A DNA stretch of 22,140 nt from CAMCYM01 sp964405405 (GTDB lineage Bacteria > Bacteroidota > Bacteroidia > Flavobacteriales_D > Sanyastnellaceae). The notes under the pieces are model-generated. The model searched no databases. It worked only from the letters and a program-made list of their open reading frames with translations, and had not been told where the DNA came from. Made by a program: the position numbers and the translations under genes. Positions 8,664 through 16,484 of this stretch are shown here, piece by piece. The stretch spans positions 1-22,140 of the forward strand of contig CAYONT010000034.1 of assembly GCA_964405405.1 (NCBI GenBank), in the 5' to 3' direction. Numbering within the stretch: position 1 is the stretch's first letter; each line of letters begins with the position of its first letter.

Positions 8664-11027
8664 ATGGATTTATGCTGCCTGAGACACCCTGCGGACAGGG
8701 ATAGACGAAGCCCGCACCGGGGAAGGACCTCATTCCATTCCCTTCAAAACCTGGGCCTCCTCGTGGCATGCTTCTTTCCATGGAACGTCTTCGGTCAGGA
8801 TGTCTCAGGCAAGGTCTTCAACGAGAGAAAAGATCCCCTCGTTGGGGCAAATGTTTACTGGCTGGGTACGACCCTGGGGGTCTCGACGGATGAAGAAGGA
8901 GGGTTCGTCATTTCAGGCAATGACATCACGGAGAAGTTGCTCGTGGCGAGCTATGTGGGCTATCGAACCGATACACTTCGGGTTTCGAGTCCATTCTGGG
9001 TTGAGTTTCGTTTGCAAGAGGCCCATTCACTGAATGAAGCGATCATTGAAGAACATCGTGACGGGGTGATGATCTCTGACCTGACCCCAATCAAGACGGA
9101 GCAAATCACCACAACGGAACTTGCAAAAGCCGCTTGTTGCGATTTGGCAGGTTGCTTTGAGACCCAAACCACCGTGCAACCGCAAACCACGAATGTGGTA
9201 ACGAACTCCAAAGAGCTTCGGATTTTGGGGTTGTCAGGCGTTTACAACCAGGTGTTGGTGGATGGTTTTCCACTGATCCAGGGCTTGTCTTTTACTTATG
9301 GAATCAGCAGCATTCCAGGCTCCTTGGTGGAGAACATCTACGTCGCCAAAGGAGCGAACAGCGTTTTGCAGGGTTTCGAAAGCATCAGCGGACAAATCAA
9401 CGTTGAGACGAAGGAACCCGATACCGCAGAACGCCTCATGCTCAGTGCATACATCAATGGATTTTCAGAAAAACATGTCAATGCCCATGCCACATTCCGA
9501 CTCAGAAACTGGAGCGGTTTAACCGCAATCCACGTTGTGCAGCCTGCGGCCAAGGTAGACCGGGACCATGATACTTTTCTGGATTTGCCATTGCTCACTC
9601 GGTACATGATCTCCAACAAGTGGAGCTACGGAGATGATGAAGTTCAAGGTTGGTTTGCTCGAATCGGATTGCGCTTTTTCAACGAACAGCGCATCGGAGG
9701 ACAAACCCATTTTGATGTCCGCAGTGACCAAGGCCTGGGAACGGTTTATGGTCAAACCGTCTCCGTCAACCAACCCGAGGTTTGGACCAAAACGGGCTTC
9801 CGTTTCAATGAACGACAGAAAGTTGTACTGCACGCCTCATCCTTTCATCAGCGACAGCATTCCTTTTTCGGAACGGTAGGATACAACGCGCAACAGACGA
9901 ACATCTACGGCAACCTGCAATATGAATGGAACTACGCTGGACATGAACTGAAATCGGGGATCAGTCATAGGCATTTGAACTTGAAAGAGGTGGTGGCCTT
10001 TTCTGATACCCTGCTTCCAAGGAACTACGCAGGCAGTTACCTGCGATTGGAGAATATCACCGGTTTGTTTGCCGAAAACACAGCCTACTTCTTCAACAAC
10101 AGACTGTCATGGCTTGTAGGCCTTCGTGTAGACCACCATTCGATCTGGGGTCTTCAGTTTACCCCGAGAACGCTGGTCAAATATGACGTTGGACCTCAAA
10201 CCATTGTTCGGGTGAACCTGGGAACTGGATGGAGAACGGTGAACTTGTTTAGCGAGAACATTGGATTGCTCATCAGTTCCAGGAACATCGAGTTTGCAGA
10301 GGCTCTGGATCCCGAAAAGGCCCGCAATTGGGGCGTGAACCTGACGCATAAGTTCGAATCGAATCGCGATCGGATTCGGGGTTACTTCAGTGCAGATTTC
10401 TATCGTACCCATTTTCAAAATCAGGTTTTTCCAGACTACGACCTGAATCCCAACACGGTCGTCATCCAGAACTTCAGAGGAGCAAGTTCCAGCAATGCTT
10501 TTCAAGCAGAACTCTTCATCAAGTTGTTCAATCAGTATGAACTGAAAACGGGCTATAACCTCTTGGATGTCAGCAGAAAGATTGGAGAAACAAGGCAGTT
10601 GTTGCCATTCAATCCCAAGCACCGGGTGTTGATTTCTTGTAGCTACCAACCCCCATCGGAGAAGTATCATTTGGACGCCAATCTGCACTGGTATGGGAAA
10701 CAAAGATTGCCCAACACGAACGCCAATCCTGTTGAATTTCAGCGGCCTGAGTTCTCACAACCCTATGCTACCCTGAACGTTCAGTTCACCTTGAACACCC
10801 AACCCTTTGCGTTTTACGCGGGCTGTGAGAATGTGTTTGACTTCCGACAATGGCAACCCATCATCAGTTGGCAGAACCCATCGGGACCTTACTTCGACAC
10901 CTCATCCGTTTGGGGTCCGACCCGGGGCCGCGAGCTCTACTTGGGAGTGCGATTCAAATGGAAGCATCGCGATGGCAGGATTTCGGACGGAACCCAGCAA
11001 AGGGAAGGCCACTTGGCTGGGATTTGA
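8664..11027 (+). CDS. TonB-dependent outer-membrane receptor
   Basis: A 787-residue outer-membrane transporter. After an Arg-rich start there is a signal peptide about 22-44 (LGLLVACFFPWNVFGQ), a CarboxypepD_reg-like domain about 46-120 (VSGKVFNERKDPLVGANV ... VASYVGY), a plug domain about 140-250 with AKAACCDLAGCFET and ending VAKGANSVLQGFESISGQINV, then a 22-strand-type beta-barrel. The Cys pair in the plug (C158, C159) and the SGVYNQVLVDGFPLIQGL segment resemble receptors I associate with metal uptake, so a metal ligand is possible but is inference. The last barrel strand appears to be ELYLGVRFKW, after which about 20 polar residues follow; these receptors normally end with an aromatic residue at the end of that strand, so the tail is unusual. 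No SusD-like partner follows, so it is not a SusCD pair. The start codon is uncertain because the first 20 residues are atypical, but no better in-frame ATG precedes the signal peptide. Confidence 0.9.
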   Translation: MDLCCLRHPADRDRRSPHRGRTSFHSLQNLGLLVACFFPWNVFGQDVSGKVFNERKDPLVGANVYWLGTTLGVSTDEEGGFVISGNDITEKLLVASYVGYRTDTLRVSSPFWVEFRLQEAHSLNEAIIEEHRDGVMISDLTPIKTEQITTTELAKAACCDLAGCFETQTTVQPQTTNVVTNSKELRILGLSGVYNQVLVDGFPLIQGLSFTYGISSIPGSLVENIYVAKGANSVLQGFESISGQINVETKEPDTAERLMLSAYINGFSEKHVNAHATFRLRNWSGLTAIHVVQPAAKVDRDHDTFLDLPLLTRYMISNKWSYGDDEVQGWFARIGLRFFNEQRIGGQTHFDVRSDQGLGTVYGQTVSVNQPEVWTKTGFRFNERQKVVLHASSFHQRQHSFFGTVGYNAQQTNIYGNLQYEWNYAGHELKSGISHRHLNLKEVVAFSDTLLPRNYAGSYLRLENITGLFAENTAYFFNNRLSWLVGLRVDHHSIWGLQFTPRTLVKYDVGPQTIVRVNLGTGWRTVNLFSENIGLLISSRNIEFAEALDPEKARNWGVNLTHKFESNRDRIRGYFSADFYRTHFQNQVFPDYDLNPNTVVIQNFRGASSSNAFQAELFIKLFNQYELKTGYNLLDVSRKIGETRQLLPFNPKHRVLISCSYQPPSEKYHLDANLHWYGKQRLPNTNANPVEFQRPEFSQPYATLNVQFTLNTQPFAFYAGCENVFDFRQWQPIISWQNPSGPYFDTSSVWGPTRGRELYLGVRFKWKHRDGRISDGTQQREGHLAGI

Positions 11028-11069
11028 TCGGTGAAGTTCCATGACCCTGTGAACTACCATCCGCGGGGT

Positions 11070-11092
11070 GAAGCCGAGCGCTTTCTTGTTTC
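11070..11092 (+). repeat. Dispersed intergenic repeat, copy 1
   Basis: These 23 bases match 18735-18757 at 22 of 23 positions; the single difference is C versus A in the middle. Both copies lie just past the 3' end of a large gene (the receptor stop is at 11027). The rest of the 11028-11251 spacer lies between two convergent genes and shows only a weak hairpin (AACCG / CGGTT near 11176-11187) and one GGTTTGGCCT copy at 11239. Confidence 0.75.
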
Positions 11093-11251
11093 ATGCAACC
11101 ACCGCCTGAACAGGCGCAACCACGCCAACCAATGCCCTTCAAAAGTGCATTCAAGGATGGCGCTCTAACCCGTTAAACCGTTCGGTTAAAACAAACTCAG
11201 GTCGTTTTCTGGCGGGGGACGCGGGGTTGGGGGGGGCTGGTTTGGCCTAAA

Positions 11252-12331
11252 TCAATCCCAATTGTAACGATAGCCCGGGCCGTGGATACCGTGCTGGTTG
11301 CTCCAAGAGAACGCGCGGTAGGCACCGAAACGGAAGTGCAATTCCGGGGTGTCATGAACGGTAAATGCCACCTGTGCAACGTCTTGCGGGCCTTCGCTCG
11401 GATCCAGATGGGCGAGATGTATCTGGGAATGGCGGGCTACAATCACCTGGGACGGGTGGATGGGACAGGCCTTCAGGTGGGTGATGGCCCAGCCGGCGAA
11501 GTAACGGACCACGCGCTGGGGCGCCGTTCCATGCAACGCCTCGCGCCAAATCCCGACCGCATGCTGAAACATCGCATCGGGGCGGTAGGTGGAGACGAGG
11601 GTCCTGTAGTCGAACCGGGACCGCGCCAGGTCACTCGGCTCCATGTAAGGTGCTGCGGGTTGGATCCTCATGTCGCGGAATTCGTCCAAGGCATGCACCT
11701 CCCATCCACTGCGGTCTGGACGCGGGTAAATCGGAATGGAAACCAGGTAAAAACGCCCCGTGCTTTCCCGGATTTGGAGCGGGTAAACGAGGTGCATCCG
11801 GTCCTCCCGGTTCGGCGGGGGAACCTGGCGGTAGTGGAAGGCAATGGCCTCCCCCCGCAGCATGGCCTCGAGGAGCGACAGGGCGAGCTCCTGCACGCGC
11901 GGGTCCAGCTGCACCAGCGTCGACGTGAAGGCCACAGCGTTCTGCACCACAGAGAGGTCACGCTCCTGAACGTCAAACTCCGACCGCAGCATCCCCTGGA
12001 TGCGCTGGATGCCCGGAATAAAACGGAACGGTTGGAGGAGCTTCTCGACCAAGGGCACCATCCGCTTCTCGTCCTCCACCAGCACCGGCCCAGTAACTTG
12101 ACGCTCAATATGGTACGTGCCACCGACATGCCGCAGCTCCCGTCCCTCTCGCCTCAGCGCCGCCCGGATGCGCTGGATGTCCCCGTCGACCGTCCGCTCG
12201 CTGACCGCCTTGGCCGGCGCGAGGTGGCCGTTCAACATTTCGATGAGTTGGGCCAAACCATACCCCCCCTCTTCCAACCATTCCCGCAGCCATTTCTCTC
12301 GCTGCGCCCTTTTCGCTTGTGCCTTGGACAT
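11252..12331 (-). CDS. WYL-domain transcriptional regulator
   Basis: A 359-residue protein, ATG at 12331. Residues about 1-75 resemble a helix-turn-helix DNA-binding domain (LAQLIEMLNGH ... VSERTVDGDIQRIRAAL), residues about 155-225 a WYL-type domain (AIAFHYRQ, then YPLQIRESTGRFYLVSI, then VHALDEFRDMRI), and the rest a WCX-like C-terminal extension. The signature 'WYL' is FYL here. WYL proteins bind nucleic acid or nucleotide ligands, and several are known to repress phage-defence operons. The gene diverges from the AAA+ ATPase across a 132-base spacer with an inverted repeat, so autorepression and control of the ATPase-nuclease pair is the likely role; this is inference from position. The stop lies 4 bases from a GGTTTGGCCT copy. 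Confidence 0.85.
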   Translation of the reverse strand: MSKAQAKRAQREKWLREWLEEGGYGLAQLIEMLNGHLAPAKAVSERTVDGDIQRIRAALRREGRELRHVGGTYHIERQVTGPVLVEDEKRMVPLVEKLLQPFRFIPGIQRIQGMLRSEFDVQERDLSVVQNAVAFTSTLVQLDPRVQELALSLLEAMLRGEAIAFHYRQVPPPNREDRMHLVYPLQIRESTGRFYLVSIPIYPRPDRSGWEVHALDEFRDMRIQPAAPYMEPSDLARSRFDYRTLVSTYRPDAMFQHAVGIWREALHGTAPQRVVRYFAGWAITHLKACPIHPSQVIVARHSQIHLAHLDPSEGPQDVAQVAFTVHDTPELHFRFGAYRAFSWSNQHGIHGPGYRYNWD

Positions 12332-12357
12332 GCCGCGAAACTAAGGCGAATTTATGT

Positions 12358-12409
12358 AAATGCGCTCAACCGTCTTAAATTTTTGCGTTCATTTTTCGCT
12401 AGCGCATTT
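12358..12409. promoter_or_regulatory. Inverted repeat, candidate operator of the WYL regulator
   Basis: AAATGCGCT at 12358-12366 is exactly complementary to AGCGCATTT at 12401-12409, giving 9-base arms with 34 bases between them. The right arm overlaps a small palindrome CGCTAGCG. The site lies in the only spacer shared by the two divergent genes, where a WYL repressor would be expected to bind. Binding is inferred. Confidence 0.45.
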
Positions 12410-12430
12410 TTTATCGTGCAATACCGCGGA

Positions 12431-12438
12431 TACTTTTG
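12431..12438 (+). promoter_or_regulatory. Candidate -7 promoter element for the ATPase operon
   Basis: TACTTTTG is an exact match to the Bacteroidota TAnnTTTG element, 25 bases before the ATG at 12464. No clean TTG lies at the expected -33 spacing, so support is partial. The candidate operator arm at 12401-12409 would fall at the upstream promoter region. Confidence 0.4.
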
Positions 12439-12463
12439 GCGTATACAGTTCAAATCCATCGCC

Positions 12464-14116
12464 ATGAAAACCTCATCCCGCAACTCGAACACCATTCACG
12501 AATTCGACCTTGTGGGGCATATTTGGTTGGACAGTGTTGAGTGGATTGTCGGCAAGCCGCCTAGTTACGTTCCAAAGACCCTTCGGTTTGTGCAGAAGTC
12601 TTTGGGATTGGACCTCTTGCCTGCGCAAATCCTCTGCGCTGTTTATGCCCGTTGGAAAGATGAGAACCTCCTAGACGAAAAGTGCTTGAAGGAGGTCTTG
12701 TCACGGAATGACGAGCGCAACCCAGAGCCGGGGATGAAGTGGCTCGATGTGCTCATTGAAAAAGGGTGGGTGGAGGTAACCCGGCTCACCCGCGGGTCCG
12801 GCAAGCAATACGCCCCAAGCAACGGGCTCCTGGCCTTCTTTCGCTCCGGTGACCGCCGGTTTCTCGAGATTTGTGGAAATACGCTTGGAGACCGCTTGCT
12901 CGACGAGTGCATCTCATGGCACAAAGCTGGCTACCGAGAATACGGAGCCAGCTTCCCCCTGAACGCCTTGGTAGATTTCCGCAATGCCCCCGTGGTGCGT
13001 TACATCTGCCGCCGCGAGCGAAGCATCTATTGTCAATCGGCCATCCTATACTTGATGGGACACGAAGTCAGCGAGTCTTCGCCCCTATCGACAGAGGATC
13101 TCCTCGAGCGACTCATCCCCTCCCATGTTGCGAGGCTGGTCGAAGGAGCCGCTTGGCAGCATCCTGACGCTCCCGCATACCGCAGTGGCATCATCGAACC
13201 GCGGGCCATCGTAAACAACAAAGTAGAAACCATCGGGCTTTCCGCTGCCTTCAAAAAGCGGTTCCTGCCGGCAACCCTGCTCCAGATCATCAACGGCCAG
13301 AAGCAAATTCCGCCAAGTGAACACTTCCAGCTCATCCTTCCCGAGCAAATCCCCAGCGTAAAGCTCCGCTACAACGCGTCCTTCCAGTTTGAATTGGACA
13401 CCTTCTTGGGCTTGTTGTCGCCCCAGCGGTTGGACGCCTACTTCGACCTACTCAGGAAGCGAAGCATGACCCCAGCGCTCTCGGTCATGCTCTCAGGTGC
13501 TCCCGGCACCGGAAAAACGGAGCTTGTGCGCCAGCTCGCCCGGAAGCACAAACGTGTGCTGATTCAGGTGAACCTCCAAGGATTGCGGGAAATGTGGTTC
13601 GGTGAAAGCGAAAAAAATGTGACCCGCTTGTTCTCGGAAATCCAAGCGGTGCGGAAAAACCTAGCCAAGGAACCCATCATCTTGTTCAATGAAGCCGACG
13701 GATTTTTCCACAGCCGGCAGCCAGCGAAAAGTTCTTCAGGCCAAACCGAGACCGCAATAATCACCCTCTTCCTCCAATTCCTCGAGCAGTTCGAAGGCGT
13801 CGTTTTCGCCACCAGCAACCACACCCACTCGATGGATCCCGCCTTCGAGCGCCGCTGGTCCATCAAGCTCCCGGTCCCCCAACCCGACGAGCAACTCCGC
13901 GAGCATCTCCTGCGGGACCGGTTCCGGGGCCTCCTCCCCGCCAAGGACCTCACCGGCCTCGCGAAAAGCCACCCTTACAGCCCCGCCCAACTCGACAACG
14001 TCCTGCGCAAGTTCCTCCTGCTTGGCCCCGAAAACCGCAACCGCACCATGCTCCAGAATCTCATTGCCCAGGAGATGATCGGCTGGAAAACCATCATCCC
14101 ACCCGTCGGCTTCTAA
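12464..14116 (+). CDS. AAA+ ATPase with N-terminal helical region
   Basis: A 550-residue protein. The frame is open further upstream, but ATG 12464 is chosen because it follows the promoter-like element and the upstream part only mirrors the opposite-strand regulator. The C-terminal half is an AAA+ domain: Walker A GAPGTGKT at 345-352, Walker B IILFNEAD with N409 in place of the usual first Asp and E410 kept, sensor 1 TSN at 450-452, and a candidate arginine finger FERRW at 461-465. The Asn in Walker B also occurs in related AAA+ proteins I know from Bacteroidota, so the enzyme need not be dead. Residues about 1-330 contain a possible winged-helix region near 60-125 (WLDVLIEKGWVEVTRL) and otherwise no recognised fold; they may bind substrate or DNA. 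The gene is followed after 15 bases by the nuclease gene, indicating an operon. Likely role: ATP-driven remodelling in a nucleic-acid-related module. One GGTTTGGCCT copy lies at 13738. Confidence 0.88.
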   Translation: MKTSSRNSNTIHEFDLVGHIWLDSVEWIVGKPPSYVPKTLRFVQKSLGLDLLPAQILCAVYARWKDENLLDEKCLKEVLSRNDERNPEPGMKWLDVLIEKGWVEVTRLTRGSGKQYAPSNGLLAFFRSGDRRFLEICGNTLGDRLLDECISWHKAGYREYGASFPLNALVDFRNAPVVRYICRRERSIYCQSAILYLMGHEVSESSPLSTEDLLERLIPSHVARLVEGAAWQHPDAPAYRSGIIEPRAIVNNKVETIGLSAAFKKRFLPATLLQIINGQKQIPPSEHFQLILPEQIPSVKLRYNASFQFELDTFLGLLSPQRLDAYFDLLRKRSMTPALSVMLSGAPGTGKTELVRQLARKHKRVLIQVNLQGLREMWFGESEKNVTRLFSEIQAVRKNLAKEPIILFNEADGFFHSRQPAKSSSGQTETAIITLFLQFLEQFEGVVFATSNHTHSMDPAFERRWSIKLPVPQPDEQLREHLLRDRFRGLLPAKDLTGLAKSHPYSPAQLDNVLRKFLLLGPENRNRTMLQNLIAQEMIGWKTIIPPVGF

Positions 14117-14131
14117 CCCCCCACCTCGCCC

Positions 14132-14860
14132 ATGTCCCCCATGTCCCCCATCTCCTCCCCCCAGCCCCCTCGGATTTCCCGATCCACTGTCGAGCTCTTC
14201 CTCGATTGCCCCTGCTGTTTCCACCTCCAGATGCGCCACGGCATCCGCCGTCCGGCCGGCTTCCCCTTTACCCTCAACAATGCAGTGGATCGCTTGCTGA
14301 AGGCCGAATTCGATGCCCACCGCCACGCCCGTACCGTGCATCCGCTCCTCGCCCACGCAGGACACCCCTTCGTGCCCTTCAATGGCTCCGAACTGGCCGC
14401 CTGGCGCGCCAACCGCAAAGGGGTGTCCGCCCACCACGGAGGCTACACCTTTTATGGTTTGGTGGACGACGTTTGGCAAGACCCCACAACCGAGCGGCTC
14501 TGTGTGGCGGACTACAAAGCCACCGCAAAGGCCGAGCCCGTCACCGCCCTGGACCCCGTCGGCGCAGGGCACCACCGGGCCTATATCCGGCAGCTCGAAT
14601 TCTACACCTGGCTCATCGAAGGCGCCGGTCACCTCACGACACGCCGTGCCTACCTCGTCTACACCACTGGCGACAACACCCGACCCGCATTCCAAGACAC
14701 CCTGCACTTCCGGACCCACCTCATCGAGCATGTCTGCGACCTCTCCTGGATCCCCTCCACCCTCGACGCACTCATCGCGTGCCTCGAGTCCGACGCCTCC
14801 CCTTCCCCATCGCCCCAGTGCGGACACTGTCAATACGTTGCGTCTCGAGCAAAGACGTGA
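14132..14860 (+). CDS. Cas4-like PD-(D/E)XK nuclease with probable Fe-S cluster
   Basis: A 242-residue protein. The nuclease core is visible as GLVDD (D112) followed by ADYK (D127, K129) and a downstream QLEFYTW motif with Q154 and Y158, the pattern of Cas4/RecB-type nucleases. Cysteines C26, C28 and C29 in LDCPCCFHL and C230, C233 in CGHC sit at the two ends, as the [4Fe-4S] ligands do in Cas4 and AddB. The 'CPxCFxL' N-terminal motif and overall length fit a PDDEXK_1 (PF12705-type) stand-alone family that I recall. It follows the AAA+ gene by 15 bases, so ATPase and nuclease probably act together. No cas1, cas2 or CRISPR array is present, so it is not a CRISPR gene here. Two possible starts, 14132 and 14141, differ by three residues. 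Substrate unknown. Confidence 0.8.
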   Translation: MSPMSPISSPQPPRISRSTVELFLDCPCCFHLQMRHGIRRPAGFPFTLNNAVDRLLKAEFDAHRHARTVHPLLAHAGHPFVPFNGSELAAWRANRKGVSAHHGGYTFYGLVDDVWQDPTTERLCVADYKATAKAEPVTALDPVGAGHHRAYIRQLEFYTWLIEGAGHLTTRRAYLVYTTGDNTRPAFQDTLHFRTHLIEHVCDLSWIPSTLDALIACLESDASPSPSPQCGHCQYVASRAKT

Positions 14861-14862
14861 GA

Positions 14863-14948
14863 CCGCGCAGCTGCGCTGCGCTGAAACAGGAAACCCCGCG
14901 CAGTTGCGCTGCGCTGAGATAAGAGACCGCGCAGCTGCGCTGCGCTGA
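14863..14948. repeat. Three-copy GC palindrome cluster
   Basis: Three near-identical 22-base units lie at 14863-14884, 14896-14917 and 14927-14948. Units 1 and 3 contain the perfect palindrome GCGCAGCTGCGC; unit 2 carries one change (GCGCAGTTGCGC). The spacers of 11 and 9 bases differ (AAACAGGAAAC; GATAAGAGA). The cluster starts 3 bases after the nuclease stop codon and ends 39 bases before the next gene. It resembles a REP-like intergenic element and could act as a terminator or RNA stabiliser. The flanking GAGATAAG and CAGGAAA also occur, inverted, around the repeat at 18711-18760. Confidence 0.85.
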
Positions 14949-14987
14949 GAAATTTCAACAAAACGACAAAACACAAAATCTCGCATC

Positions 14988-15428
14988 ATGCGTAAAACAA
15001 CAACCTTCCCCAATGACCCGGTGGGCAACCACCACCTCCGCCCATCTGCGTTCCCGTCAGTCGAAGAAATTGGGACTGACCGGTTGCTCATTGTCCATTT
15101 GACGGATATTCCCAACCGTGGTCGTGCTGGAGCAGTCTATGATCGACTTCGCGGAAACTGGAAACTCGACCCCACACGAGCCCAAAGCGTGGACTACGTC
15201 ATCGCGATTCACAAAGGCATTACCCAAGGGGTTTATGCCCCTTCAGCCCCAGATGGAAATTGGAATTGGCGTCCCGGCTACGATCCGAAAAAAACGGATG
15301 CCTATCAATTTGACGGTTGTCCTGCGCCACAGGAAATTTGGGAAAAGTACATCGGACGATGCGGGAAGTACCTGACCGATGCATCGATGCGACCGCATCG
15401 GAACCCGGTTCGTTACTTCCGGGCTTGA
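14988..15428 (+). CDS. Small protein with C-terminal YIGR...NPVRY motif, unknown function
   Basis: A 146-residue protein starting at ATG 14988, just beyond the palindrome cluster. After a poorly conserved N-terminus, residues 33-83 read LLIVHLTDIPNRG ... AVYDRLRGNWKLD ... VDYVIAIHKGITQGVYAP, and the end reads YIGRCGKYLT...NPVRYF (121-143). This matches the pattern of a small Bacteroidota/Firmicutes family I recall ('ATRGxW ... YAxAVYxGIxxEVY ... KYxGKSV...NPIKY') that has no assigned function. It is not a GIY-YIG nuclease, as the paired GIY motif is missing. Its GC content is lower than that of the nuclease gene before it. Whether it belongs to the same transcript is uncertain because of the palindromes between them. 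Confidence 0.65.
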   Translation: MRKTTTFPNDPVGNHHLRPSAFPSVEEIGTDRLLIVHLTDIPNRGRAGAVYDRLRGNWKLDPTRAQSVDYVIAIHKGITQGVYAPSAPDGNWNWRPGYDPKKTDAYQFDGCPAPQEIWEKYIGRCGKYLTDASMRPHRNPVRYFRA

Positions 15429-15661
15429 AGCGGAAACCAAGTGAAGTGGTCGGATTCAGTTGGACACGTTTGGGGCAAGATGTTGATGGATTGTGTGAAA
15501 TTGTGATGCGCTCGCAGAGCATCTGAGCCGATTTCTCTGGACTCAAGCTGAAATTTATTGGACTTGATGGCGCGAAAAAACCGCTCTAAAATCACATTTT
15601 CCATGGCCCGGCCTTTGCCGCCTTTCGAAAATTGAAAACCCCAATTGAATTTTGAGGATAT

Positions 15662-15687
15662 AAAAAGGCGGGGAACCCCGCCTTTTT
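15662..15687. terminator. Bidirectional intrinsic terminator
   Basis: AAAAAGGCGGGG, a 2-base loop, then CCCCGCCTTTTT form a perfect 12-bp stem with a U-tract in either direction. It lies 13 bases past the stop of the minus-strand gene at 15701-16009 and would also stop plus-strand transcription from the gene ending at 15428. Confidence 0.92.
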
Positions 15688-15700
15688 CTTGTTTCGATCG

Positions 15701-16009
15701 TTACCTCCTCTGGGAGGTCTCTGGTAGCTCCAAGGCAAACACCCCTACCTCGACAAACCCTTGGTCTCGTTGGTCGTTTAACCAATCGATGATCCCCGCA
15801 CCATCAAACCAAACTGGGAACTGCAGCGCTGCGGAGATGTCGCAGCGCTTGGAGCGCACCGTCTCTTTCCTGGTCCCGTCTTGGCGAACCGGGATGAGCA
15901 CGACTTGGCGTGGTGCGTTGGGCAAGCCTGCAAAGGCAGACCGAACACGAGCATCCCCGGATGTTGCAAATGCAACGTCCAATTTCAACACCCCTGAGAA
16001 TTTTGACAT
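15701..16009 (-). CDS. Small protein of unknown function
   Basis: A 102-residue protein starting at ATG 16009 (MSKFSGVLKLDVAFATSG...); the frame could begin 30 bases earlier at an upstream ATG. It has regular hydrophobic/charged alternation (APRQVVLIPVRQDG; VWFDGAGIIDWL; GFVEVGVFALELPE), no signal peptide, no membrane segment and no motif I recognise. Balanced composition and a strong terminator immediately after the stop support it as a real gene. It is convergent with the gene at 14988-15428. Confidence 0.55.
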   Translation of the reverse strand: MSKFSGVLKLDVAFATSGDARVRSAFAGLPNAPRQVVLIPVRQDGTRKETVRSKRCDISAALQFPVWFDGAGIIDWLNDQRDQGFVEVGVFALELPETSQRR

Positions 16010-16484
16010 GGCACACCGCTTTTTGATGAAACAATTCATTCCCGAACGTCAGGGCATACCTCTAGCATGCTGTGCTGACAGGAAAAAGCGGCGTCAATTG
16101 TGATCTAAAACTAAGCTTTGTTTTTGGGATAAAAAAATTTTTCGACCCCTTTTTTCGTTTCCCCCCGTTTTTCAAGAAACTGGAATGAGGAGGGGTGCGT
16201 GCCTGATGCCCATCGAGATTGACCTGATGTGGGTGTCTGTTCAACCTCGTTTTCCTTCTCGCCATCACGGACTTTCAGCAATTGCTAACACTGCTGAACG
16301 GCTACAACAGCACAACGATGTCGCCACATAAAACCATCCATTTGGAAGGTAACCCGTCGCCTGAAAGTTCTCAACGGAAATCAAGCGACTCGATGCCAAA
16401 TGAACGGTCATAAAACCAACAGTTGAAAACAAGAAATCTCCGGGGTTTTACGTTCTTTCCGATAGAGATTCACCTCTGCGATGT
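16010..16484. other. Intergenic region without a recognisable gene
   Basis: About 475 bases between a minus-strand and a plus-strand gene, so it should carry two promoters, though I find no exact TAnnTTTG. A long A/T run lies at 16130-16165. A 42-codon frame (16207-16332, +) is too short and featureless to call. Confidence 0.4.

Noticed and set aside
8664..11027. SusC/SusD polysaccharide-uptake pair
   Set aside because: No SusD-like lipoprotein follows the receptor, and its size and plug motifs fit a smaller single receptor.
11282..12463. Upstream extension of the AAA+ frame to 944 residues
   Set aside because: The extra part is antisense to the WYL regulator and reads as its shadow; ATG 12464 follows a promoter-like element and begins a plausible protein.
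14863..14948. CRISPR array
   Set aside because: The units are only three, palindromic, with 9-11 base spacers that partly share sequence; no cas1 or cas2 is nearby even though a Cas4-like gene is.
13736..15115. 459-codon minus-strand frame across the ATPase and nuclease genes
   Set aside because: It is antisense to two genes with catalytic motifs, spans the palindrome cluster, and encodes low-complexity Gly/Val/Glu-rich sequence.
15348..15360. GIY-YIG nuclease in the 146-residue protein
   Set aside because: Only YIGR near the C-terminus is present; the N-terminal GIY half and catalytic Arg/Glu arrangement are missing.
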